Positions 13,760 through 21,904 of a stretch of DNA of 40,095 nucleotides are shown here, in pieces; position 1 is the first letter of the stretch, and every line of letters starts with the position of its first letter. Both the position numbers and the translations under genes were made by a program. A model generated the notes under the pieces. It made no database searches. It was not told where the DNA came from and was given only the letters and a program-made list of their open reading frames with translations. This DNA is from a virus, in the IMG/VR virus record IMGVR_UViG_3300038441_000307, positions 1 through 40,095 of that record, one strand, 5' to 3'.

Positions 13760-15252
13760 GCGCAGGAGTAGACGTCAACTACCCACTTCAGGCTATGGGC
13801 TGCCTCACCTGTTGCTGTAAACCGAACCGCTCCGTTTGTGGTGTCAGCGGTGACGGCGATTGTCCACGTAGCTGCGCCAGCATCTGCGCCGATGCTGGTA
13901 ACCGTCGGAGTTCCAAGCAGCGCAGTGGATGCAGCATTCGCCCCTCGCTTGACTGCTCCCGTCACATCCCATGCCGCAGAGTCTCCAGTCGCCGCTTCAC
14001 GCACTGTCACAATGGCCTTGAAGGCGTAGAGGCTGTTGTTCGGGAGAACAAGCTGGTTTGTCGCCCCTGCGGCTGCGCCATCGTTGGTGACCGCTGCCGG
14101 GGTTGCATTGGTGGTGGCAACGCGCGCAACTGCACACATGCTCTGAGCGTCGCCCGTACTTGCGAACCTGCCGGATGCACGAATACCTACGCCATAAATG
14201 GAGCGGGCGATTGCATAATAGCCGCCAGCCGACCACGAATAGATGCCGTTAGCGAAGTTGAACTGACCTCCACCGACATGGGCATGTGTCGCTGTAGCCT
14301 CATTACCCTGCCCACCTCCAACGCTCGCATGTGCCGCGCTTGACGTATTGGACTGTCCGCCTGATACCGACGTGTGCGTGGCCGATGCCGTATTGCTCTG
14401 GCCGCCACTGATGCAACCTTGTGCGCCCGTAATTGAGTTGGAGGTTCCGCCTCCAACCGCCGCGCCGGTACTATTTGCGCTGTTGGTTGATCCGCCAGCC
14501 ACCGTTCCGCTCTGCCCGGTTGCAATATTGTCGTTGCCACCACTTATCGTTGAGTATTGCCCGGAGGCAACCCGAGAGGCCAAGCTGCGGACACGCTGCC
14601 AATCCGTAGCATCAGAGCCACGCTTGTTGCCGCCAGCAGAAGTGTTGTCGGCAATATCAGCCGTCAATGCGCCTATGCCCTTTGGCAAAATTGCCGCATC
14701 CACATCGGTAGCGGCATTGGTTGCAGTGAACGAAACTACCGGAACTGTTCCATTGGGGGCAGACGTATTAACCGCCTCTGTCCAATTTGTCAGCCCTCCG
14801 CCACCGCCCGCTTGCCAAGCCGGCGCGCCAGAGACAAGCGTCAACACCCATCCATCAGTAGCGGCAGCAAGTCGCGTTGGTGCGCCAGCGACGCCGCCAT
14901 AGATCATGTCCCCGGCTGTAGTCATGGGGTTGGTCATTCCGCCGCCAGAGCCATTGGCGGCCGCTGTAATTCTGCCCTGAGCGTCAACGGTAATGTCGGC
15001 GTTCGTGTAACTTCCAGGGGTTACTGCCGTGTCTTCGATGGAGACAACAGGGTTTGCAGGATCGGTGCTATCAACATCAATCCCGGTTCCGGCTACGATG
15101 GTTTCGACAACGCCAGTTCCGGAGGCAAGATCCGCAATGTCCTGCGTGGTGGCGTCAACCATCGTGCCGTCCTGAACGATGGACAGGGTTTCCGTCCCAT
15201 CTAGCGGAGTAGTGGCTGGGTCGAAATCTACGCCGTATTGTTTTGTAGGCAT
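13744..15252 (-). CDS. Tail fibre with YadA-like repeats (502 aa)
   Basis: Receptor-binding or distal tail-fibre protein. The N-terminal region (to about 110) has the phage-fibre pattern TPGSYTNADITVDAQGRITA. Residues about 231-350 form at least seven 15-residue repeats of the form [V/I]xGGxxNxxS, as in left-handed beta-roll head domains of YadA-like trimeric adhesins. The C-terminal ~130 residues form a separate domain (VTNDGAAAGATNQLVLPNNS) that may be the receptor-binding tip. It is the last gene of the leftward late operon. Trimeric fibre architecture is inferred. Confidence 0.8.
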   Translation of the reverse strand: MPTKQYGVDFDPATTPLDGTETLSIVQDGTMVDATTQDIADLASGTGVVETIVAGTGIDVDSTDPANPVVSIEDTAVTPGSYTNADITVDAQGRITAAANGSGGGMTNPMTTAGDMIYGGVAGAPTRLAAATDGWVLTLVSGAPAWQAGGGGGLTNWTEAVNTSAPNGTVPVVSFTATNAATDVDAAILPKGIGALTADIADNTSAGGNKRGSDATDWQRVRSLASRVASGQYSTISGGNDNIATGQSGTVAGGSTNSANSTGAAVGGGTSNSITGAQGCISGGQSNTASATHTSVSGGQSNTSSAAHASVGGGQGNEATATHAHVGGGQFNFANGIYSWSAGGYYAIARSIYGVGIRASGRFASTGDAQSMCAVARVATTNATPAAVTNDGAAAGATNQLVLPNNSLYAFKAIVTVREAATGDSAAWDVTGAVKRGANAASTALLGTPTVTSIGADAGAATWTIAVTADTTNGAVRFTATGEAAHSLKWVVDVYSCAQVVG

Positions 15253-15256
15253 GAGC

Positions 15257-16030
15257 TTAGGCCGTTGTACTGTCGGTTATAAATCCAAGGGACGCGATGG
15301 CAGTAAGCAGTGACGCGAGCGCTGCATTGCCTCCACGGGAGCCGGTCACGTTTACGGGCGACCCGCTGGCGGCAGCGGAAAGGAGCGCATGCTCGGCAGC
15401 CGTCAGGTGGTAATACTCGTCTGTCGTTCCGCCTTGAATGCCATTAACGTCATTGTGGTCAGGAACGTCATCGCCAACAAGGACACGGAAAACGGGCACT
15501 CCGGCCATTGCATCAGGGCTTGCCCACACAAGGTTAGCCGCTACCGATGAGTTGTCCGCGCCCGTCCCTCCGTACTCCAAGGGGATAGGGAATCCGTCCT
15601 GTCCGGTAAGAAAGTTCCCGTTCTCATCGACTAGATAGTCCCCGTTTTCGTCAACGAGGTAATCGGCATAGGGATTCGGAACCCAGTTCGGATAGAGCAG
15701 GCTCCATCCCTTTTCTCCGTCATCGTCTGTCGAGTAGAGGGAAACGGGGAGCGGCGACACTTCATCGCCAACCAGTCGTAGCTGCACTAGGCCATCTGAT
15801 AACTGGCCAGCGACTTCCACCGACTCAGGCCCAAGGATAACGGCATCCTCGCCTTGGTCAGCCTCTAAAGCCTCAACTCGGGCAGCCAATGCCTCTATCT
15901 GAGCAATCAGAATCTCTAGGTCCGCCGCAGGGACTTGTGTGCTTAGGTAGTTTCTCCATGCGCGCGTAACGTGCCCATTCCCATCGACAATAGGTTCACT
16001 AGGCTGCGGAATGGCGTAGCGAATCGCCAT
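15257..16030 (-). CDS. Tail fibre or fibre-connector protein (257 aa)
   Basis: Begins MAIRYAIPQPSEPIVDGNGH, a common start of phage fibre proteins (followed by TRAWRNYLST). A short coiled coil (LEILIAQIEALAARVEALEA) at about 40-60 suggests trimerisation. YLVDENG occurs twice in tandem near 123-138, then an LEYGGTGADN motif typical of fibre shafts. TGATG overlap with the gene above fixes the start. Probably assembles with the fibre gene downstream. Confidence 0.75.
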   Translation of the reverse strand: MAIRYAIPQPSEPIVDGNGHVTRAWRNYLSTQVPAADLEILIAQIEALAARVEALEADQGEDAVILGPESVEVAGQLSDGLVQLRLVGDEVSPLPVSLYSTDDDGEKGWSLLYPNWVPNPYADYLVDENGDYLVDENGNFLTGQDGFPIPLEYGGTGADNSSVAANLVWASPDAMAGVPVFRVLVGDDVPDHNDVNGIQGGTTDEYYHLTAAEHALLSAAASGSPVNVTGSRGGNAALASLLTAIASLGFITDSTTA

Positions 16031-16854
16031 CAGGCAACCGTGACCGTTCCAATGGCCCACCACGTAAACGGAACCGTATTCACGAACGTGAAACCTGAAC
16101 CGCCGCCGTCATCTGCTGAATTGAAGGTCACTGTCACTGACGTGGCCGCAGAGCCCGCCGTGTAGCCTGTTACCGCTTGGGTCGCTCCGATACCAAACGC
16201 TCCCACAGAGGCTACATTCTGCGTAACCCCGAAATGCCAGATGGCCGCATAGGGCGTCGGGAGATCAACCGCAATGGAGGTTGTGCGTGCGCCCGAGGTC
16301 GGCGCAGTCGCGGTCCCAGTCTGGATTAGTACCTTGGTCGTACTGTCGCTGTTGCCGATCCGGATCGTACGGTTAGGCGAGGTAGTGATGACAATATCCG
16401 GCTCAGGAATCTCAATCTCAGGTTGGGGAATCCAAAGCGGATTAGCGCCGTCGTTGGACAGGATGTAGTCCGTATACCCCGACGGATCCGGAACCTGGAG
16501 GATAGCCTGCCAGAGCAGATTAGTGAGGTCGTTGGTCAGAAACCCTTCCGCCAAGGCGGGAATTGACTGGGTTGCCCCTGTGTCCGGCTGAATGTCGTTT
16601 GCTGTCAGGTATACAACGTCGTCAGCATCGGCTATCTCCATGCCGAAGATTCCATCACCCCATACATCGCTTGCCGGCCTTCCGGCCGCGTCCAGCAGAA
16701 TCGGGTTACTATTGGGAACAGTCAGCCCTTCATCAGAGTAGGTCAGCTTTGGCGTCGTGAGGTCGTTTTCGTAGGTGTATACGAATCCGCCCGCATTAAG
16801 CTGACCAGAGTCAAGGAAATATTGGGGAAATTGCCCAAGCGGCCGATAGCTCAT
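16030..16854 (-). CDS. Tail protein with head-binding-like N-terminus (274 aa)
   Basis: Begins MSYRPLGQFPQYFLDSGQLN. The first ~80 residues (GGFVYTYENDLTTPKLTYSD, then NPILLDAAGRPASDVW) match the N-terminal virion-attachment segment common in podoviral tailspikes and fibres. The C-terminal half is beta-rich and short, with no endoglycanase-like beta-helix, so it is probably an adaptor rather than a full tailspike. Confidence 0.75.
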   Translation of the reverse strand: MSYRPLGQFPQYFLDSGQLNAGGFVYTYENDLTTPKLTYSDEGLTVPNSNPILLDAAGRPASDVWGDGIFGMEIADADDVVYLTANDIQPDTGATQSIPALAEGFLTNDLTNLLWQAILQVPDPSGYTDYILSNDGANPLWIPQPEIEIPEPDIVITTSPNRTIRIGNSDSTTKVLIQTGTATAPTSGARTTSIAVDLPTPYAAIWHFGVTQNVASVGAFGIGATQAVTGYTAGSAATSVTVTFNSADDGGGSGFTFVNTVPFTWWAIGTVTVA

Positions 16855-18641
16855 TGCTGTTGCTCCGTTACGATGGCCGCAGGCACAGCCGAGCGGCGGA
16901 TAATGTCCTCGGCGGTCTTCAATGACAGACCAGGGTTCTCGGCCACCATCAGGCGAGCCAAGGACTTGCTGTCGAGGCCGCGAGACAGCAGGTTCCCCGC
17001 CGCTGTAGTGAGCAGCCCGGTAACCGGATCGATGTACGTCGCGCCGCCTAGCGCGCCGCCAGCAAAGATACGTTCAGCCGTTCCGGACGATTGTGGCTCT
17101 TTCATGACCTGTCCCACTCGGGCCAAAGCGCCTAGATTGCCACGCTGTCCGGATGCCATCGCCTCCTTTCCTGCGCGCGTACTGGTCGCAGCGCCCATCA
17201 CCTGTGCCGGCTTGATCTCCCCCCCCTCTGCCTTGGCGACCAGCGGCGTAATGGCCTTGCGCGTTCCGTATTCGCGTCGAAGCTCGCGCCATGCCATCGC
17301 ATCTTCAGGGGAAATGGATTTGTCCATCGCCCGCCGAACGGCTGACTGAACATTGCCAAGAAAGTGAGCCGGAGCCCCGCCGTTTTTGATGATGTTGCCT
17401 AGTTGGGAATCAAAGGCCTGATACGCTTCGCCAGGGATCACCACGCCGCCCGGTCCCGTAGTAGCTTGCGCATACAGGGCATCAATCGCTGCCTCTACAT
17501 CTTCCGAAACCGATCTGTTCACCTTGGCCGAGTCGGCAATATTTGACAGGCTGCGCACTAGCTGGTCATCAACCTTTAGTGCATTGCGCGCTGTAAGTTC
17601 GTCAAACTTCGCCGACTGCCTAGCCTTGGCTGATCCGTACACCTCTGGCGTAATGGCGTCAGCGTCTTCTCCGATTTCACGGGCCAGCGCCCGATTGAAT
17701 TGACCGACTTGCTGCTGATATCGGCCCTGAGCCCCAGTAAAAGGCACCGAGCGGAGCATTGACTGCGTCCACTTCAGGAATCGCGAATCGCTTAACTGTC
17801 CCGGCGTAAGTTCAATGCCAAGGGCCTGAGCCTCACGGGCCAGTTGCTTTCTTTGCTCGGGGACTGAGCGAGCCAAAGCCCCGCTAACAGTCCCGCGCGC
17901 AACTGAAGGAACCGCCGCCGGGCTGACAGCGCCCAAAAGGCCTGCGGCAACCTGAGCGCCAGTCCCGCCACCCATTTCACGCGTAGTGGAGGATGCGCCC
18001 GCGCCAAGCGCTGCCGAAGTTGCCTGCGCAATAGGCTGAGCCGAAAGCACGCGTCCAACGCCCTGCGTGACGGGGGAGGCCCCCTGCATAAGCTGACGAC
18101 CAACGCCAACAGGAACAGCAGCACCCGTAATGCCGCCCACCATGTCGCTATAGACGCGCTCGCCGCCGGTCTGCGGGGTGACGCCACCCACTTTGTTTAC
18201 AAAGTAGTCCACCAGCCCCGCCGCGTTCGTTTGCTCGGGGAAATAGCGCTCATTCTCTCCCGTAATCAAGGAACTGAGGCTGGCGTCCTTTTCACCTAGG
18301 CGGTTTACGGCTCCCACAAGGGGGTCGATCACTAGATCCGGGATGGCCGCAAGCCCGCGCAACATGGCGCGGCCAGTCAAGCCGGCAGCACGGCCGAACT
18401 GCTGGGTACGATCAAAGGATGCCTGTCGGGCCGCCTGCTCGGCATCCACTTCGGCGATTTGCGCCTGACGCTGGGCACGCGTCACCCCTGACAATTCGCT
18501 GTACTCGGCCGGCCGAACACTCATTGTCGGCATGTCCTGAATCGGAGGGCCTTCCAACTCAAAGCCGGGGGGCAACTCAGGCAGCCCCGTGTCGGCGGAG
18601 CCCTCCAGTACGAATCCCGGCGGAAGCGGAGGCGTTGCCAT
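16851..18641 (-). CDS. DNA ejection protein, P22 gp16-like by position (596 aa)
   Basis: Internal virion protein likely released into the host envelope at infection. Length (596 aa) and position, last of three ejection genes, match P22 gp16 (609 aa). The N-terminus has two Pro-rich repeats (LPPGFVLEG, LPPGFELEG) and an Ala/Gly-rich amphipathic region at about 165-250 (DMVGGITGAAVPVGVGRQ) that could insert in a membrane. The C-terminal half is helical. The start overlaps the upstream stop (TAATG). Sequence similarity to gp16 is not obvious; the call rests on context and composition. Confidence 0.7.
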   Translation of the reverse strand: MATPPLPPGFVLEGSADTGLPELPPGFELEGPPIQDMPTMSVRPAEYSELSGVTRAQRQAQIAEVDAEQAARQASFDRTQQFGRAAGLTGRAMLRGLAAIPDLVIDPLVGAVNRLGEKDASLSSLITGENERYFPEQTNAAGLVDYFVNKVGGVTPQTGGERVYSDMVGGITGAAVPVGVGRQLMQGASPVTQGVGRVLSAQPIAQATSAALGAGASSTTREMGGGTGAQVAAGLLGAVSPAAVPSVARGTVSGALARSVPEQRKQLAREAQALGIELTPGQLSDSRFLKWTQSMLRSVPFTGAQGRYQQQVGQFNRALAREIGEDADAITPEVYGSAKARQSAKFDELTARNALKVDDQLVRSLSNIADSAKVNRSVSEDVEAAIDALYAQATTGPGGVVIPGEAYQAFDSQLGNIIKNGGAPAHFLGNVQSAVRRAMDKSISPEDAMAWRELRREYGTRKAITPLVAKAEGGEIKPAQVMGAATSTRAGKEAMASGQRGNLGALARVGQVMKEPQSSGTAERIFAGGALGGATYIDPVTGLLTTAAGNLLSRGLDSKSLARLMVAENPGLSLKTAEDIIRRSAVPAAIVTEQQQ

Positions 18642-20143
18642 TATTCGGGCACCCATTGGCCGTTGCGGAGGACGAGAACTTCGCCCGTGGCCGGATTGAC
18701 CGCGCGCTGCGGCCGAGAACCACTTGCCGGAGGCTTTACGCCCTTGTACTTCTCAGCAAGGCGGCGCATCGACTGAAGTGCGGCCATTCTTGTTTCCCGT
18801 GGAACCTGCGGGTTCGCGAAGTCACCCGCCGCCTTCTGGTACAGCAAACGGTCGGCGTCAGACTGCGGACCTTCCATGCGAGGAACCGCCAGCGTCAGAC
18901 GAGCGGCCACCGGGTTAAGCTCAGCAATCGCCTGCGCTCCCTCAGTAGAGACGCCGAAGGTTGCTGCCACGTCATCACGAAGGGCTCCTGCACGGCTGCC
19001 CGTGGAGCGCTTGATTAGGCTCTCGGCCTCGTCAAGCAGGGCAAGCGTGGTATTCGCGTCTACCGCTTTCTTTTGGTCTGCGTCAGCCAGCGATTCCCGG
19101 CGCTTAATGGCCGCTTCCTGCTCAGCCTTACGGGCGGCTTCACGGATCTCAATGTCCGACCTGGCCTGCGCCTCTTGGATCGCATAGGGAGCCTTGGCGG
19201 CCTCCTGTGCGCCAGTGGTAAGCGCTGCCTGCTCCTCGGGGGCTCGGCCAACGGCAAGACCGGCTGGAACAGCAGAAACAGAAGGTCCGCCCGGACGACT
19301 GACAGTCTGGTCAGTTGATAGCTCTTGGGAAACCCAAGCCGCGATTCGATCTTCAGGCACGCTAGCCGCTCGCATGGTAGAAGCAACGTTTGCAATCTGC
19401 TGCTGCCTTTCTGGCGAAATACCCTCAATGTTGACTCGGGTTTCCGTTGGCCCTGCCCCAGCAGAGACGCCGCCCATGCCGGCAGCCCCGCCAAGCGGAA
19501 CGAATTGGCCGGTCGTTTCGTCGTAAAGCTCACGCTGACCAGTCCGGGGGTTGTTCCGGCCCATGCGCTTCCGGCCGTCGGCACCCTCAAACTCAAAGAA
19601 GCCGAATCCGCCAGACGCCGCGCGGCCCTCTTGACCTAAGGCAATACGGGCTGCCTGCTGGTATTCGGGGGAACCCGGCTGAAGGCCGGCGGCCTGAGCA
19701 GTAAGCTGGAACTGCTGGAAGCCAGAGGGGATTTCCTTCGGAATCGCCTGAGCCATGGAAATGCGGTTCTCAAACTGCTCAAACCCCGGCAACAGTGAAT
19801 CATCCCACTGCTCGGGCACGGGACGCCCGCCCGTCATCTGCTGGAGAAACGGCCGGATCGTCTGGAAAGCCCGCTGTTTCGCCGTCGGGTTGTTCGTATT
19901 GATGGCGTCTCGCATCATCTTGGCGACGTTGGTCACCCGACGGTACTGCTGATCCCCGGCCGACTGGAATTGACCCGCCGCCTCGGGGTTGATCGCGGCG
20001 GCTTGCGTGTAGGCGTTCGGGTCGCCCTGCATGATTTGCGGGGCAAGGTTGCGCAGTTGGGTGCGCTCAGTCTCAACGCGCTTGCGCTCTTTCTGCTCCT
20101 GACCAAAGGCAAGACCGCGCTGGAAATTACCCACAATGTCCAT
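18641..20143 (-). CDS. DNA ejection protein, P22 gp20-like by position (500 aa)
   Basis: Second ejection protein; P22 gp20 is 471 aa and sits in the same place. Begins MDIVGNFQRGLAFGQEQKER. Gln/Ala-rich and mostly helical, with a long charged helix around 330-385 (QEAAKAPYAIQEAQARSDIE, then KAEQEAAIKRRESLA). The start at 20143 uses TGATG overlap with the upstream ejection gene. Call based on synteny and composition. Confidence 0.7.
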   Translation of the reverse strand: MDIVGNFQRGLAFGQEQKERKRVETERTQLRNLAPQIMQGDPNAYTQAAAINPEAAGQFQSAGDQQYRRVTNVAKMMRDAINTNNPTAKQRAFQTIRPFLQQMTGGRPVPEQWDDSLLPGFEQFENRISMAQAIPKEIPSGFQQFQLTAQAAGLQPGSPEYQQAARIALGQEGRAASGGFGFFEFEGADGRKRMGRNNPRTGQRELYDETTGQFVPLGGAAGMGGVSAGAGPTETRVNIEGISPERQQQIANVASTMRAASVPEDRIAAWVSQELSTDQTVSRPGGPSVSAVPAGLAVGRAPEEQAALTTGAQEAAKAPYAIQEAQARSDIEIREAARKAEQEAAIKRRESLADADQKKAVDANTTLALLDEAESLIKRSTGSRAGALRDDVAATFGVSTEGAQAIAELNPVAARLTLAVPRMEGPQSDADRLLYQKAAGDFANPQVPRETRMAALQSMRRLAEKYKGVKPPASGSRPQRAVNPATGEVLVLRNGQWVPE

Positions 20144-20739
20144 CACCCACGGCCTCCCTGATACTGACCCCACAGACCGGCAAGCTGGCCGATGGTCTGA
20201 TTAGCGATCTGGCCCTGCTGCTGGTAGCTGGATGCTCGCGCATTACCCGACCCTATGGCGTTATTTCCTGCCTGTTGACCATAAGCCTGACCGAAGTTGC
20301 CGAGAGAGTTGGCGGTGTTCTGTCCTGTCTGCGATACGCCGGCCAACCGATTCCACCAGTTGTTCAGTTCCTGCGAGGCCATTCCCTGTCCGTAGCGGGT
20401 TAGCTCTGCCTGCGTTCCGCCACCGAACAGGTTTCCTCTGGCAGAAGCGCTGCCCTCCACTCCCTGCCTGCCTTGATCGAATACCCATTGGTAATCGGGA
20501 GACTGGGTAAAGGCGGTCTGATCCCCACCAAGGAATCGCTGCTGAGTAGTCAGCGCATCGCGGCCCGCAGCCAACCATGGCTGTAGGTTCTGCTGGGTGA
20601 TGTCGAATTGGCGGCGCTGCTCTCGCGTGGCCGCGTCGTAACCCTGTGCCTGAGCGTCCGCCGCGTCACCGGCTGCGTCAGCACTGAGTGCGCCACCGAT
20701 AACGGTCGCGGCTGCTACTGCAACGTATCCCCACGAAAT
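20143..20739 (-). CDS. DNA transfer protein, P22 gp7-like, with ATT start (198 aa)
   Basis: First of the ejection genes (P22 gp7 is 229 aa). No ATG, GTG or TTG exists in frame between the upstream stop and the conserved N-terminus. ATT at 20737-20739 lies eight bases after a GGAGG site and gives (M)SWGYVAVAAATVIGGALSA, matching the expected N-terminal hydrophobic segment of this family. The next in-frame ATG is about 55 residues in and would remove that segment. Then ADAQAQGYDAATREQRRQFD and a Gln/Asn/Gly-rich C-terminus. An ATG five bases upstream is out of frame and hits a stop quickly. Confidence 0.75.
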   Translation of the reverse strand: MSWGYVAVAAATVIGGALSADAAGDAADAQAQGYDAATREQRRQFDITQQNLQPWLAAGRDALTTQQRFLGGDQTAFTQSPDYQWVFDQGRQGVEGSASARGNLFGGGTQAELTRYGQGMASQELNNWWNRLAGVSQTGQNTANSLGNFGQAYGQQAGNNAIGSGNARASSYQQQGQIANQTIGQLAGLWGQYQGGRG

Positions 20740-20757
20740 GGCATTACCCTCCGGGCC

Positions 20758-21195
20758 TTAGTGATGCGCCCAATGACGACCAGACTTGATGTAGTGAATC
20801 GAAGATGGATTCACCTCGTAAATCTTTGCAATTGCGGTTTGACTCATGCCAGCCTCAAGCATTTTCCTAATCTCAGGAATTTGCTCTTTGTATAGCTTCT
20901 TCCTAGCCCGACCCTTCTTCGCCTTATCCAGAATGTTGTCCGCATTCGTCCCTAGCTGAAGGTGCGAGATTTCGCAACAGCGGCGATTATCGCACTTATG
21001 CATCACCGACACGCCTTCCGGAATTTCTCCTTTGAAGTGCTGCCATACGATCCGCATGGTGACCTGATAACGGCCATTGCAGCGGATAAACCCGTAGCCC
21101 TTTGTCTGAGTGTGACCCAGCCACGTCAGGCAGCCGTTATCGTCCCGCAGGCCGTTTTCCTGAATCACACCCCAGCATTCAGCGGGTCCGTTCAT
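20758..21195 (-). CDS. HNH homing-type endonuclease (145 aa)
   Basis: Free-standing HNH nuclease inserted in the virion operon. The HNH core shows VMHKCDNRRCCEISHL (64-79) and LGTNADNILDKAKKGR (81-96), with zinc Cys68, Cys73 and Cys74. A C-terminal helix-turn-helix (MLEAGMSQTAIAKIYEVNPS) probably contacts DNA. This is the architecture of homing endonucleases that spread within phage genomes. It lies between the cupin-like gene and the ATT-started ejection gene; its TAA is 18 bases before that ATT. Lower GC than neighbours by eye fits recent arrival. Confidence 0.88.
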   Translation of the reverse strand: MNGPAECWGVIQENGLRDDNGCLTWLGHTQTKGYGFIRCNGRYQVTMRIVWQHFKGEIPEGVSVMHKCDNRRCCEISHLQLGTNADNILDKAKKGRARKKLYKEQIPEIRKMLEAGMSQTAIAKIYEVNPSSIHYIKSGRHWAHH

Positions 21196-21683
21196 ACAAT
21201 TCTTGGTAGTGCGGCCAATTGACTTAACTGCATGGCCTCGGATTCGGGAACGATGAGTTCCGCCTCCAAGGCGTCCAAATCTGTCTCATCTGAGGCATGG
21301 GCCGTGGCAAAGATGCAATCCTCCAGTGTCAGCAGAACCCGCTTTGCCCCAGCCATGGAAACCCAAATCTTCGGGGCCTCCATGTCCTCGGGGTCGGTCC
21401 CGGCCCCTACGTCCCACATCCGGCACTTCCCTTGCATGAAAAAAACCGGGTGGCTGTGCTTATGGGTTTTCCCGATAACGAAGGTGTGCTTTGGGATGAA
21501 TAGCTCCCGGGTGTAGATGCCAGGGGAAAACCGATGGGTCAGGTGTTCTCCCTCATTCCCACAAATGCCCGGAACCTGAGGCAGCTCCTTCATCCGTTCC
21601 TGAATCTCATGGACGGCAGAAAGCCTAGCCAATGCGTGCTGGCTTTCTTCGTACCTTGCCAAGCATTCAGGATCTTTAAGCAT
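21192..21683 (-). CDS. Cupin-like virion-operon protein (163 aa)
   Basis: Begins MLKDPECLARYEESQHALAR. The middle contains a cupin-like beta segment (ELFIPKHTFVIGKTHKHSHP, then VFFMQGKCRMWDVG) with His residues that could bind metal. The C-terminus is acidic and Leu-rich. Start overlaps the upstream stop (TGATG). Proteins like this occur in other podoviral tail regions; function unknown. Confidence 0.65.
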   Translation of the reverse strand: MLKDPECLARYEESQHALARLSAVHEIQERMKELPQVPGICGNEGEHLTHRFSPGIYTRELFIPKHTFVIGKTHKHSHPVFFMQGKCRMWDVGAGTDPEDMEAPKIWVSMAGAKRVLLTLEDCIFATAHASDETDLDALEAELIVPESEAMQLSQLAALPRIV

Positions 21684-21904
21684 CACCCAATCGTCCCTTT
21701 CATGGAGATTGCGGCTCCTAGAATATCGCGTTTCCGGGGGCTGGAGGAGGCCCAGCGATATACGCGCTGGTAGGAAGACCCTAGCCGGGTCCACACTGCC
21801 TTTTTGGCGTACTGCCCGACCTCGCCGATAGCCGCCTCTTCCCAGTCGGACCAGTTGTGCCCCCCGTCGTCGGAATACTGCATTCGCACATATTGGTCGC
21901 TCAT
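21683..21904 (-). CDS. C-terminal fragment of gp10-like stabilization protein (73 aa)
   Basis: MSDQYVRMQYSDDGGHNWSD, followed by GEVGQYAKKAVWTRLGSSY, reproduces the C-terminal segment that in related gp10-like proteins follows the main domain (WSDDGGHTWS, then IGEY and RLG motifs). Here it is a separate coupled ORF (ATGA overlap) after the large middle part. It may act in trans in the tail machine or be a leftover of gene splitting. Confidence 0.7.
   Translation of the reverse strand: MSDQYVRMQYSDDGGHNWSDWEEAAIGEVGQYAKKAVWTRLGSSYQRVYRWASSSPRKRDILGAAISMKGTIG

Noticed and set aside
13744-16854. Diversity-generating retroelement near the fibre genes
   Set aside because: No reverse transcriptase gene or template repeat pair was seen; the fibre repeats are in-gene structural repeats.
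20742-20744. ATG just upstream of the ejection gene as its start
   Set aside because: It is out of frame with the gene, meets a stop after nine codons, and lies too close to the ribosome site.
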